A DNA stretch of 64,000 bases from Agathobaculum sp. Marseille-P7918 (lineage in GTDB: Bacteria > Bacillota > Clostridia > Oscillospirales > Butyricicoccaceae), in assembly GCF_900625105.1 (NCBI RefSeq), contig NZ_UYYD01000001.1:310001-374000 (forward strand), given 5' to 3'. Below are positions 51,838 to 60,801 of this stretch, one piece after another; within the stretch, counting starts at the first letter, position 1; each line of letters starts with the position of its first letter. The translations under genes were made by a program, and so were the position numbers. The notes below the pieces were generated by a model. The model was not told the DNA's origin. It made no database searches and saw nothing but the letters and a program-made list of their open reading frames with translations.

Positions 51838-52800
51838 TCAGTCCGGGTACGCCTGCTTAACTTCGTCCAGCGTGGCCATGACCGCGCCCTTGTGTTGCAC
51901 GGTCAGCGAAGCATACTGCGCGGAAAACCGCAGATAGTCTTCCAGCTGTGCCTGCGGCAGCGCAGACAAATCCGCTGCGCCCACGCCGTCGCGCGTCAGC
52001 TGGTACAGGAACGAGCCGATGAACGAATCGCCCGCGCCGGTCGTATCCGTGACCGGAACGGACAGCGTTTCGGCAAAAGCCTCGGTCTGCGGCGTATAAA
52101 CCGCAGAACCGTTTGCGCCGCGCGTGACCAGCAGCAGCTTGCAGCCGCCTTCAAACAGCTGCTTTGCCGCCGCGCGCTCGTCCGTGCAGCCGGTGACAAA
52201 CTCGACTTCGTCGTCCGACAGCTTGACCAGATCGGCCGACGGCAAAAACGCGCGGATCGCCGCCTGACAATCCGCCGGGTCGTCCCACAGCGGCAGGCGA
52301 ACGTTCGGATCGAATGAAATCAGCGCGCCCGCGTCCCGCGCCAGCTCGATGGCCCGGCGATGTGCCGCCCGGACCGGCCAGTCCACCAGATCGACCGAGC
52401 AGAAATGCAGCGCCGCACAGTCGGTGAACATCTCGGGCCGGATCTGCGTTTCATCCAGGAACAGGTCAGCCGACGGATTTCGGAAAAAGGAAAACTCGCG
52501 GTTGCCGGTCGCATCGAGCGAGACAAAAGCAAGCCCGGTGTTGGCGCGCCCCGTGCGGAACACCGAGGAAATATCCACGCCGTTGCCCTTAAGCACCTTG
52601 AGGATATGCGTACCGAACGCATCCTCGCCCACCTGCGAGATCATCGCCGCGCGGCCGCCCAGACGCGCAACCGCCGCCGCCACATTAGCCGGCGCGCCGC
52701 CCGCGACACGTTCAAAATGCGTCACCTCATCCAGCGCGCAGCCCTTCTGCTGCGGTACAAAATCGATCAGCAGCTCGCCGATCGCCACCACTTTTTTCAT
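51838..52800 (-). CDS. scrK: Fructokinase (PfkB family)
   Basis: 320 aa ribokinase-fold enzyme. AIGELLIDFVP and RVAGGAPANVAAAVARLGG open it, and DTTGAGDSFIGSFLY holds the catalytic Asp. In the sucrose operon it would phosphorylate the fructose freed by ScrB. It is the last gene, with its ATG overlapping the HAD-gene stop by 4 nt. Confidence 0.93.
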   Translation of the reverse strand: MKKVVAIGELLIDFVPQQKGCALDEVTHFERVAGGAPANVAAAVARLGGRAAMISQVGEDAFGTHILKVLKGNGVDISSVFRTGRANTGLAFVSLDATGNREFSFFRNPSADLFLDETQIRPEMFTDCAALHFCSVDLVDWPVRAAHRRAIELARDAGALISFDPNVRLPLWDDPADCQAAIRAFLPSADLVKLSDDEVEFVTGCTDERAAAKQLFEGGCKLLLVTRGANGSAVYTPQTEAFAETLSVPVTDTTGAGDSFIGSFLYQLTRDGVGAADLSALPQAQLEDYLRFSAQYASLTVQHKGAVMATLDEVKQAYPD

Positions 52801-53663
52801 ACCTGTCCCTCCAAAATATACCGTTTGACCGCCGCCGCCACACCGTCCGACGCGTTGTCCAGCGTCACCGCGTCTGCCGCTGCACGGATATGCGGCGCTG
52901 CGTTCGCCATCGCAACGCCCAGCCCTGCCATTTGCAGCATGGTCAGGTCGTTGTCGCTGTCGCCGACCGCCATCACCGCATCCAAACCAAAACCAAGATG
53001 CGCCGCCAGGTGCGCAAGTGCCTTGCCTTTGTGCACGCCCTTGCGGTTGATCTCCACATTTTTCAGTTCCCCACCGAACATCACGGACGGCGCAAGCTCA
53101 AACAGGCCGGTTTGCGCCAGCGCCTGCATCATTTGATCGACCACAGAGGGCTTAAGATGGTGCAGGATCGCCTTGGCCACCCGACCGTCCTCCCGCTCGA
53201 GCACCGCGCGCCACTGCGCCGCATCCGGAACAAATTCGTATCCTTCGGATGTCTCATCGAGGGACACCCGGCCGCGGCGGCGGATCTCCTGCAAAAAGCG
53301 CAAAAACTCGTGCCCGTAATACAGATTTTGGGCTGTATACAGGCACGGGTCCACGCCAAACTGCGCACAGACCTGCAAAACCGTCCGGCACATCGCACGG
53401 TCCAGTCCGTCAAAAGCAATCTGCTCGCCATCCGCCATGCGCAGCACCGCCGCGCCGTTGGCAATGACCACCCAATCCGCGGGCGCATCCAGCTGCGCGT
53501 TGAACGCGCGCACCTCGGTCAGGTTGCGCCCCGTGCACAGGGCGATCTGTACACCCGCCTGCTGCGCCAGACGCACCGCGCGCGCGTTTTCACGCGGCAC
53601 GCGGCTGTCCGGACCGAGCAGTGTCCCGTCCAGGTCAAGTGCGAGCAGTTTGATTTCCGGCAT
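52797..53663 (-). CDS. Cof-type HAD-IIB phosphatase
   Basis: 288 aa. HAD motif I LALDLDGTLLG, motif II in ALCTGRN, and motif III/IV near MAVGDSDNDLTML. Cof-type enzymes dephosphorylate sugar phosphates or nucleotides. It sits between scrB and scrK, so it probably clears excess sugar phosphate. ATG 53663 follows GGATGGAGAA; a long upstream extension is an overlap with scrB. Confidence 0.92.
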   Translation of the reverse strand: MPEIKLLALDLDGTLLGPDSRVPRENARAVRLAQQAGVQIALCTGRNLTEVRAFNAQLDAPADWVVIANGAAVLRMADGEQIAFDGLDRAMCRTVLQVCAQFGVDPCLYTAQNLYYGHEFLRFLQEIRRRGRVSLDETSEGYEFVPDAAQWRAVLEREDGRVAKAILHHLKPSVVDQMMQALAQTGLFELAPSVMFGGELKNVEINRKGVHKGKALAHLAAHLGFGLDAVMAVGDSDNDLTMLQMAGLGVAMANAAPHIRAAADAVTLDNASDGVAAAVKRYILEGQV

Positions 53664-53677
53664 GCTGATTCTCCATC

Positions 53678-55072
53678 CTATTTTTCCGTAATTTGCAGCG
53701 CGCCCATCTCCCAGATCTCGGTCTCCGCACCGAACACGGTCACACCGTGCATATACGGCGCCGGATAATACCGGGTGGACAGCACCTGCTCCCCGCCGTT
53801 GACGAAAATCTCCAGCGAAGACGCATCCGCCAGCACGCGCAGCGTTTGCACGGTGCGCACATCCGCGCAGCGGACCGTGCGGCCCGCGCCGCCGCCGTCG
53901 ATCGTCAGGCGAAGCAATCCTTCGTCCCATTCTATCACGGCACTGCCGCGGATGACAAGTCTGCCCTTGCTCTGGGTGCGGCACACCATATCAAATACGC
54001 GCGCATCCTCGGGCGCAACATGCTTGCCGCGCAGCGCATCGATCTCGGGCGCCGGCATGCGCAGCAGACGGTCGCCGTCGCGCCGCAGCACGCACGGAAC
54101 GGTCATGCAGTGCTGCCAGCCCTGCTCGACCGTCGGATTGGTATACGGTGCATCCGGCATGCCCATCCAACCGAGCAGCAGACGGCGATCACCGTCCACA
54201 AAGGTCTGCGGCGCGTAGAAATCAAAGCCGCTGTCCATCTCCTGAAAGTTGCCCAGCGTATACTCACCACGAAAGTCGCCGTACAGTGGGAAATACCCGC
54301 AGGTATATACGTTCTGAAAACGGTTGCCCTGCTGCTCCACGCCCTGCGGCGAGCACTGCAGGAACCACTGCCCGTCCAGGCAGAACAGATCGGGGCACTC
54401 CCACATATAGCCGAACTTCTCTGGCGTGGTCAAGGTGTTGATGTGTGTCCAGTGCCGTTTGTCCTCCGATTCGTAAACGAGCAGCTCGCCGCGATCCTCT
54501 TTGGTGCGCGCGCCGAGCACCATGTAATACTTGCCGTCCTGCGCCCAGACCTTGGGGTCGCGCACATGGCAGGTCAGATCGGACGGATAGTCCTTGTTTT
54601 CCATCAGCAGCTCGTTGCTTTCGACCGTCACACCGTCACGCGAGACGGCGAGCGCGGTATTATGCCCGCGCCCCGTCGTAATGTAATCGTAATCGCCTGC
54701 GAACTTGACATTGCCGGTGTAATACAGGTACATCGTCCCATCTTCGACCAGCGCCGATCCCGAATACACGCCGTGAATGTCCCACGGCTGATCGGGATAC
54801 AACATGGTCGGCAGCTGCTCCCAGTGCAAAAGGTCGCGGCTGCGATAGTGTCCCCACATCTTGACGCCGCCCGTCGGGTCGAACGGACCGTACTGATAAA
54901 ACACATGATACCACTCGCCGCAGCGGCACAGGCCGTTCGGATCGTTCATCCAGCCGACCGGCGGCATCAGATGAAAATTCTGGCGGAAGGGATCGGCCGC
55001 GGCGCGCGGCCCATCCTCCTGCTCAATGCGGCGCACCAGCCGCACAAGATCCCGTTGTAATGCATTGCTCAT
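53678..55072 (-). CDS. scrB: Sucrose-6-phosphate hydrolase (GH32)
   Basis: 464 aa. GH32 motifs: WMNDPNG with nucleophile Asp44, Arg171-Asp172-Pro in RDPKVW, and Glu225-Cys-Pro-Asp228 (acid/base). A C-terminal beta-sandwich follows. It splits sucrose-6-phosphate from ScrA into glucose-6-phosphate and fructose. 23 nt after scrA. Confidence 0.95.
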   Translation of the reverse strand: MSNALQRDLVRLVRRIEQEDGPRAAADPFRQNFHLMPPVGWMNDPNGLCRCGEWYHVFYQYGPFDPTGGVKMWGHYRSRDLLHWEQLPTMLYPDQPWDIHGVYSGSALVEDGTMYLYYTGNVKFAGDYDYITTGRGHNTALAVSRDGVTVESNELLMENKDYPSDLTCHVRDPKVWAQDGKYYMVLGARTKEDRGELLVYESEDKRHWTHINTLTTPEKFGYMWECPDLFCLDGQWFLQCSPQGVEQQGNRFQNVYTCGYFPLYGDFRGEYTLGNFQEMDSGFDFYAPQTFVDGDRRLLLGWMGMPDAPYTNPTVEQGWQHCMTVPCVLRRDGDRLLRMPAPEIDALRGKHVAPEDARVFDMVCRTQSKGRLVIRGSAVIEWDEGLLRLTIDGGGAGRTVRCADVRTVQTLRVLADASSLEIFVNGGEQVLSTRYYPAPYMHGVTVFGAETEIWEMGALQITEK

Positions 55073-55095
55073 GGCGATTCTCTCCCTATTTCTGC

Positions 55096-56982
55096 TTACT
55101 TGAGCGTCAGAACCGTATCTTTACCTGCCTGAACCGTGCCGAACGACGGCTCGACCGACGCAAACTGATCGGTGTTGGTCACGATGACCGGCGTGATCAC
55201 CGGATAACCGGCCTTCTGGATCTCCGCGCTGTCAAACTCCAGCAGCAGATCGCCCGCCTTGACGTGCTGGCCTTCCTGCACATGGCCGGTAAAATATTTG
55301 CCTTCCAGATTGACCGTATCGACACCCACATGGATGAGCAGTTCCACGCCGTTGTCACATTCCAGACCGACTGCATGGCCCATGACCGCCGACACGGTTG
55401 CGTCGCACGGTGCAATGATGCGGTTTTCCGCGGGCTTAATTGCAACGCCCTTGCCCAGCGCGCCGGACATGAACGCGGGGTCGTTGGTCTCACTGAGCGC
55501 GACCGCTTCGCCGGTCAGCGGGGACACCAGCGCGATGTCACCCTGCGGCGCTGCGACCGCCGGTTTTTCCGGCTGCTCAGGCGCAGCATTCGCTTGGTTT
55601 TTCTCCTCCGGAATGCCGAGAATCCAGGAGATCACAAACGCAACGCCGGTCGCAATACCGATCGTGAGGATGTACTGAATCGGATGATGCAGATGCAGCA
55701 GGATGCCGAAGATGCCGGTAACACCCGTGCCGGTTGCACCCAAACCAACAACCGATGCATACAGCGCGCCGCACGCGCCGCCGATGGACGCGGCGATAAA
55801 CGGCCGGACAAAGCGCAGGTTAACGCCGAAGATGGCAGGTTCCGTAATACCCATGAACGCGGAAAGCGATGCCGGCAGCGCCATGGACTTCAGCTTCTTG
55901 TTCTTGGTTTTAAGCGCGACCGCAAGCGCTGCGCCGCCCTGTGCAACGTTTGCCGCACTGGCCAGCGGCAGCCAGAAGGTCAGGCCGTAAGTGCTGAGCT
56001 GACCGAGGTCAATGATCGTGTACATATGATGGATGCCGGAAACAACGGTCGTGGCATACAGGCCGCCCATAATGAACGAGCCGATGCCGAACGGGATGGC
56101 GATCAGCCACTGCACACCGTTGATGACGAAATTCTCAACCGTGGTGAATACCGGGCCGATCGCGGCAAGCGTCAGATAACCGGTGACGAACACGGAGACG
56201 AGCGGGGTAACGAACAAGTCGAACATCGGCGGCACCACTTTGTGCAGCTTCTTTTCGATGAAGCACATCAGCCAAACCGCGATAATGACCGGGATAACGT
56301 GGCCCTGATAGCCGACCAACGGTACCTTATACAGACCGAAGAACACTTCCTGATAGGTATGTACGCCCTCGGTCGCCACCGTCCATGCGTTTTGCAGATT
56401 GGGGTGCAGCATGATCATACCGATGACCGCACCCAGGAACGGGTTGCCGCCAAACACCTTGGCTGCCGAGAAAGCAATCAGGATCGGCAGGAAGGTGTAC
56501 GCCACATTGGAAAACAGATCGGCAAACACGAACAGCGAACTAGTGCTGTCGAGCGTGATAAAGCCGTTGTTTATCATAAACTTGAGCGACTCCATGATGC
56601 CCATGAGGAAGCCCGATGCCACGATTGCCGGGATAATCGGCACAAAGATATCGCCCAGCGTCTTGATGCCGCGCTGGAACCAGTTGCCCTTCTGCGCCGC
56701 CTGCGCCTTTGCCTCATCCTTGCTGACCGCCGCCGCGCCCGACTGCGCGATGAACTGATCGTATACTTTATTGACCGTACCGGTGCCGAAGATGATTTGC
56801 AGCTGTCCCTGCGCCTCAAATACACCCTGCACGCCCGTCGCATTTTCCAGCGCGTCCTTGTTTACCTTGTTGTTGTCTGCGATCACCAGACGCAGACGTG
56901 TTGCACAATGTGCCGCCGAGATCACATTGTCCTTCCCGCCGATGCAGCTGAGCACCTCGGAAGCCGCTTTTCCGTAGTCCAC
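55096..56982 (-). CDS. scrA: PTS sucrose-specific EIIBCA
   Basis: 628 aa in B-C-A order. EIIB phospho-cysteine Cys26 (ISAAHCATRLRLVI), EIIC of about ten spans (about 105-450), and a C-terminal EIIA with His551 (LLIHVGVDTV). Beta-glucoside PTS proteins have the same layout; the adjacent GH32 and fructokinase genes argue for sucrose. The start is GTG at 56982 or the TTG just before it; GTG is better spaced from AAGGGCGG. Confidence 0.92.
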   Translation of the reverse strand: MDYGKAASEVLSCIGGKDNVISAAHCATRLRLVIADNNKVNKDALENATGVQGVFEAQGQLQIIFGTGTVNKVYDQFIAQSGAAAVSKDEAKAQAAQKGNWFQRGIKTLGDIFVPIIPAIVASGFLMGIMESLKFMINNGFITLDSTSSLFVFADLFSNVAYTFLPILIAFSAAKVFGGNPFLGAVIGMIMLHPNLQNAWTVATEGVHTYQEVFFGLYKVPLVGYQGHVIPVIIAVWLMCFIEKKLHKVVPPMFDLFVTPLVSVFVTGYLTLAAIGPVFTTVENFVINGVQWLIAIPFGIGSFIMGGLYATTVVSGIHHMYTIIDLGQLSTYGLTFWLPLASAANVAQGGAALAVALKTKNKKLKSMALPASLSAFMGITEPAIFGVNLRFVRPFIAASIGGACGALYASVVGLGATGTGVTGIFGILLHLHHPIQYILTIGIATGVAFVISWILGIPEEKNQANAAPEQPEKPAVAAPQGDIALVSPLTGEAVALSETNDPAFMSGALGKGVAIKPAENRIIAPCDATVSAVMGHAVGLECDNGVELLIHVGVDTVNLEGKYFTGHVQEGQHVKAGDLLLEFDSAEIQKAGYPVITPVIVTNTDQFASVEPSFGTVQAGKDTVLTLK

Positions 56983-57010
56983 CAATATTCCGCCCTTTCG
57001 TTTTTATTTT

Positions 57011-57069
57011 ATGAAACCGATTTCATTTTTTCTGCAATCATTATACCGCGAAATCCCTGTTTCTGTAAA
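57011..57069 (-). promoter_or_regulatory. scrA promoter and LacI-type operator
   Basis: On the - strand TTTACA (57064-57069), 18-bp spacer, TATAAT (57040-57045). Just past the start point is ATGAAA-CCGA-TTTCAT (57011-57026), a LacI-family palindrome and probable ScrR site. Confidence 0.8.
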
Positions 57070-57140
57070 TGTGCAATTCTATCCAAACCTTTTCGGCAGT
57101 TTTTGCACACTGTGCAGTAGGCGCTATATAATATACACAA

Positions 57141-57176
57141 AAAAGCGGCCCGTGTTTTGTACAACACAAGCCGCTG
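57141..57176 (-). terminator. Terminator after scrR
   Basis: On the - strand AGCGGC ... GCCGCT stem with an inner GTGTT/AACAC pair, then TTTTTTG. Confidence 0.75.
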
Positions 57177-57195
57177 CTCTATTTTACGGTATTTT

Positions 57196-58176
57196 TCAGA
57201 CCGATTCCCCAGGATAAACCTCAAAACCCAGCATCAATTGCTTTTTGCGATCCAAACCCTGTCCGATGATTTCGAGAAGATCACGCGCCGCTTCCTCGCC
57301 GCTGGTCTGATAATAATAGTGGGCTGTCGCCAGACGCGGCCGCACCAGCTCGCTCATGCGCGAATGGCCGATGCCCGCGAGCGCCACGTCGTCCGGAATA
57401 CGCCTGCCGTGCTCCTCCAACCGTTTCTTGACGCCAAGCGCTATGGAATCGGTTGCACAAAAAATCCCTTCGATATCCGGCACGCGTGAAAGCAGCCGCT
57501 CCGCCGCCGCATAGCCGCCGTCGATCGAAAAATCACTCTGCTCCATCAAAGCGGGATCAGGCTCCATCCCGGCCGCGTGCAGAGCGTCCTGATAGCCCGT
57601 CCGGCGCGCGGCACCCGCCGCCTTATCGCGTGGGGTCACACCGATGTACCCCACCCGCCGGCGGCCGCTGTGCAGCAGCAGCTCAGTCACCGCGCACGCC
57701 GCGCCGCGGTCGTCATGGTAGACGCAGGACATGCCGTCCATCTTCTGCCCTGCCAGCACCGCCGGCACGCCGAGCGCCGTCAACGCCTTGCGATGCGCCG
57801 CCGACAGAATGGTCGCCACCAGAATCACGCCGTCCACATTGCCGCTGCGGAATACCTCCAGATATTCCAACTCTTTTTCGATGCGGTTATCCGTATTGGC
57901 CAGCAGCAGCCGGTAGCCCTGCTCTTCCAGCACGCGGGAAATGCCCGCCACCACGCGGCTGATCGACTCGGAATCGATACGCGGCACGATCACACCGATC
58001 ATGCGGCTTTTGCCCGTGCGCAGCGTCTGCGCCTGCTGAGAAGGCACATAACCGGTCTCCTCGATCACCCGACGGATGGCCTCCCGCTTTTCCGAGCTGA
58101 CATAGCCGTTATTCAGATAGCGCGAAACCGCCGCCTTGGATACACCCGCGCGGCGCGCAATTTCCGCAATCGTCAT
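57196..58176 (-). CDS. scrR: LacI-family repressor of the sucrose operon
   Basis: 326 aa. LacI HTH at residues 1-25 (TIAEIARRAGVSKAAVSRYL) with hinge SSEKREAIRRVIEETGYVPS, then a periplasmic-binding-like domain. Upstream of scrA on the same strand, with an intervening terminator. The ATGAAA-N4-TTTCAT operator at the scrA promoter is its probable target. Confidence 0.9.
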   Translation of the reverse strand: MTIAEIARRAGVSKAAVSRYLNNGYVSSEKREAIRRVIEETGYVPSQQAQTLRTGKSRMIGVIVPRIDSESISRVVAGISRVLEEQGYRLLLANTDNRIEKELEYLEVFRSGNVDGVILVATILSAAHRKALTALGVPAVLAGQKMDGMSCVYHDDRGAACAVTELLLHSGRRRVGYIGVTPRDKAAGAARRTGYQDALHAAGMEPDPALMEQSDFSIDGGYAAAERLLSRVPDIEGIFCATDSIALGVKKRLEEHGRRIPDDVALAGIGHSRMSELVRPRLATAHYYYQTSGEEAARDLLEIIGQGLDRKKQLMLGFEVYPGESV

Positions 58177-58203
58177 TTTCCTTCCTCCTTCGGCCGCCGG
58201 CCC

Positions 58204-58719
58204 TCATTCCCGCAGCAAGGCGCGGCGGGCACGGTAATCCGGCAGATATTGCTCTACCAGCGCCCAGAACCGCGGACCGTGGTTTTTATGCACAATATGC
58301 GCCAGTTCATGCACGACAACATACTCGACCGCTGCATCCGGATACTCCATCAGCCGCCACGAAAAGCACAGCCGGTTCTGTGCACTGCAAGAACCGAACC
58401 GCGTCCGCGCGGACGTGATGCGCAGGCCGGCTGGCTTTAGACCCATCCGCTGCGCATAATACGCCACCTTGGGCGGTAATTCTTCCCGCGCACGCCGGAT
58501 CAGTTCCGCACGCTGCGCGTCATCCGGCTCGGGATGTGCCTCAAGGCGCGCCCGCTGCCGTGCCTGCGCCCGGGCAATCCAATCCGCATGGTCACGGACA
58601 AACCGTTCGATTGAAGCCGCCGACGCGCGCAAGGGCGCGCGCACGATCACACGCCCCTCACGCGTGACTTCCAGCCCCAGCGTGCGGCGTCGCGAGCGGA
58701 TCAGCTCAACCCTGTCCAC
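58204..58719 (-). CDS. YgjP-type metallopeptidase (M48-like)
   Basis: 171 aa. Zinc motif HELAHIVHKNHGPRFW (HExxH plus distal His). YgjP/DUF45 proteins are small zinc hydrolases of unclear role. The start is GTG at 58719, after GGGAG, overlapping the DMT gene end by 14 nt; residues before it are not credible. Confidence 0.85.
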   Translation of the reverse strand: MDRVELIRSRRRTLGLEVTREGRVIVRAPLRASAASIERFVRDHADWIARAQARQRARLEAHPEPDDAQRAELIRRAREELPPKVAYYAQRMGLKPAGLRITSARTRFGSCSAQNRLCFSWRLMEYPDAAVEYVVVHELAHIVHKNHGPRFWALVEQYLPDYRARRALLRE

Positions 58720-59590
58720 TGGCCTGCTCCCGGCTTTCCAGCGTGCGGTTATACAGGAACATCGCAACCGACACGCCGCAGATCACAAGATAACCCAACA
58801 CGCTCAGCCCATCCGGAATCTGGTCGAACAGGAAAAAGCCGAGCAATGCGGAAAACAGCACCTGCGTATAGTCAAATACCGAGATTTCCTTGGCCGGGGC
58901 ATGCGCATACGCCAGCGTCACGCCGAACTGGCCGAGCGTTGCGGCCGCGCCTGCACCCAACAGGCAGGCCAGCTGCCACCACTGCATCGGATGGAAATCC
59001 ACGATCAGATACGGTAGACAGAACAAAGTGGAAAACGTTGAGAAAAAGAACACAATCCGCGCACTTTTCTCTCCCTTTTTAGACAATGCGCGCACCGCCG
59101 TATACGCTGCACCGGCAAAAACACCGCCGAGCAGGCCGACCAGCGCCGGAAACATATCCGACGAAAAGCCCGGCTTGATAATCAGCATGCTGCCGCCGAA
59201 CGCCGCGAGCACCGCCAGATACTGCCAGACATTGGCGCGCTCCTTGAGCAGAAACAGCGAAAACAAAATTGCAAAAAACGGCGACATCTTATTGAGGATA
59301 TTCGCATCCGCAAGCACGAGACGGTCGATCGCATAATAATTGCACAAAATGCCCAGCGTGCCGCAGATCGCACGCAGCAGCAGCATGGGCAGATTGCCCT
59401 TTTCCCATTTCCAGCTGATCCCTTCGCGCCGCAGCACGATCCACGCGACAAACATCGCAACCAGATTGCGGAAAAACGATTTCTGCATGGACGGCAGGTC
59501 GCCTGCCAGCCGCACAAATGTACTCATCAGCGCAAAGCCGAACGCGGACAACAGAATAAATCCGATCGCTTTGCTTTTCTTGGAAAGCAC
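58706..59590 (-). CDS. DMT-superfamily transporter (EamA)
   Basis: 294 aa with ten membrane spans in two EamA repeats (for example FGFALMSTFVRLAGDLPS and ATLGQFGVTLAYAHAPAKEI). Likely exports a metabolite; substrate unknown. GTG start after GGGGAGGGG. Coupled to the metallopeptidase gene downstream. Confidence 0.9.
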   Translation of the reverse strand: MLSKKSKAIGFILLSAFGFALMSTFVRLAGDLPSMQKSFFRNLVAMFVAWIVLRREGISWKWEKGNLPMLLLRAICGTLGILCNYYAIDRLVLADANILNKMSPFFAILFSLFLLKERANVWQYLAVLAAFGGSMLIIKPGFSSDMFPALVGLLGGVFAGAAYTAVRALSKKGEKSARIVFFFSTFSTLFCLPYLIVDFHPMQWWQLACLLGAGAAATLGQFGVTLAYAHAPAKEISVFDYTQVLFSALLGFFLFDQIPDGLSVLGYLVICGVSVAMFLYNRTLESREQASGQG

Positions 59591-59677
59591 CAGCTTCCCC
59601 TCCCCTTATTTTTTTATTATTCATCCTGCATTATAGCACAATTTTAGCTTGTATGCAAAGGCGTGCGCGCCTGTCGC

Positions 59678-59706
59678 TTGACCTTTGTCCCGGCTCATGT
59701 TATCTT
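59678..59706 (+). promoter_or_regulatory. Promoter of selD
   Basis: TTGACC (59678-59683), 17-bp spacer, TATCTT (59701-59706). Confidence 0.7.
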
Positions 59707-59763
59707 TTTATTAGGATAACGGTCATCTGTCCGTTTTCTTCACATTTCATCAAGGAGCGGCCT

Positions 59764-60801
59764 ATGGAACAGGAAATCAAACTCACCAAGCTCGCCAGCT
59801 GCGCCGGCTGCGGCGCCAAGGTCGGTGCGGGTACGCTGGCCCGTCTGCTGGACGGTCTGGAGGTACACACCGACCCCAACCTGCTGGTCGGCTTTGACAA
59901 AAGCGACGACGCGGCGGTCTACCGCCTGTCGGACGATCTTGCACTGGTGCAGACGGTGGACTTTTTCCCGCCGATCGCGGACGATCCGTACTTGTTCGGC
60001 CAGATCGCAGCGGCAAACGCGCTGTCCGATATCTATGCGATGGGCGGCACGCCCAAACTCGCGCTCAACTTGCTGTGCATTCCCAAATCCATGCCGGACA
60101 GCGCGGTGCATGACCTGCTGCGCGGCGGCTACAACAAGGTCTATGAGGCCGGGGCGGTCATCGCGGGCGGCCACAGCATCCTGGACGAAGAACCCAAATA
60201 CGGCCTGTGCGTGACCGGCTTTGTGCACCCCGACAAAGTGCTGACCAACGCGGGTGCGCAGCCGGGCGACGTGCTGTTTCTGACCAAGCCGCTCGGCGCG
60301 GGCATCCTGACAACGGCCGCCAAGGCCGACCTGTGCCCGCCCGACGTGCTGGACGCCGTTTTTGCGCGTATGACCACGCTCAACAAGGCCGCGCGCGACG
60401 CGATGGTGCAGTTCCGCGTGCACGCCTGCACGGACGTGACCGGCTTCGGCCTGCTCGGCCACGGACTTGAAATGGCACAGGGCAGCAGCGTGCAGCTCCA
60501 GCTGAATGTTGGCGCACTGCCCCTCCCGCCCGAAGCGCTGGAATTTGCCCGCATGGGGATTTTACCCGAGGGGATGTACCGCAACCGCAAATACGCGGAA
60601 GCCTTTGTTGCGGCGGACAGCGTGCCGCTCGAAGTGCAGGACGCGCTGTACGACCCGCAGACCTCGGGCGGCCTGTTGATCGCGGTCGATGCCGCGGACG
60701 CGGACGCGCTGGCCGCCGAACTGCAAAAAACCGTCCCGGATGCGCGACGCATCGGAACGGTTTCGGAATTTGCGGGAGGCGCCCGCGTTATTCTGCGCTG
60801 A
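59764..60801 (+). CDS. selD: Selenide, water dikinase (selenophosphate synthase)
   Basis: 345 aa, normal length. It makes selenophosphate from selenide and ATP. The catalytic loop reads AGCGAK: Cys16 matches catalytic Cys17 of E. coli, with Lys19 after it; the second Cys (C19 in E. coli) is Ala. There is no in-frame TGA, so it is the Cys form. Upstream leader to the promoter is short. No selA or selB in the window. With the yqeC-type neighbours it fits an 'orphan SelD' system that feeds the selenium cofactor of molybdenum hydroxylases. Confidence 0.95.
   Translation: MEQEIKLTKLASCAGCGAKVGAGTLARLLDGLEVHTDPNLLVGFDKSDDAAVYRLSDDLALVQTVDFFPPIADDPYLFGQIAAANALSDIYAMGGTPKLALNLLCIPKSMPDSAVHDLLRGGYNKVYEAGAVIAGGHSILDEEPKYGLCVTGFVHPDKVLTNAGAQPGDVLFLTKPLGAGILTTAAKADLCPPDVLDAVFARMTTLNKAARDAMVQFRVHACTDVTGFGLLGHGLEMAQGSSVQLQLNVGALPLPPEALEFARMGILPEGMYRNRKYAEAFVAADSVPLEVQDALYDPQTSGGLLIAVDAADADALAAELQKTVPDARRIGTVSEFAGGARVILR

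Noticed and set aside
59764-60801. Selenocysteine in SelD
   Set aside because: The active-site codon is Cys (TGC); there is no in-frame TGA before the stop.
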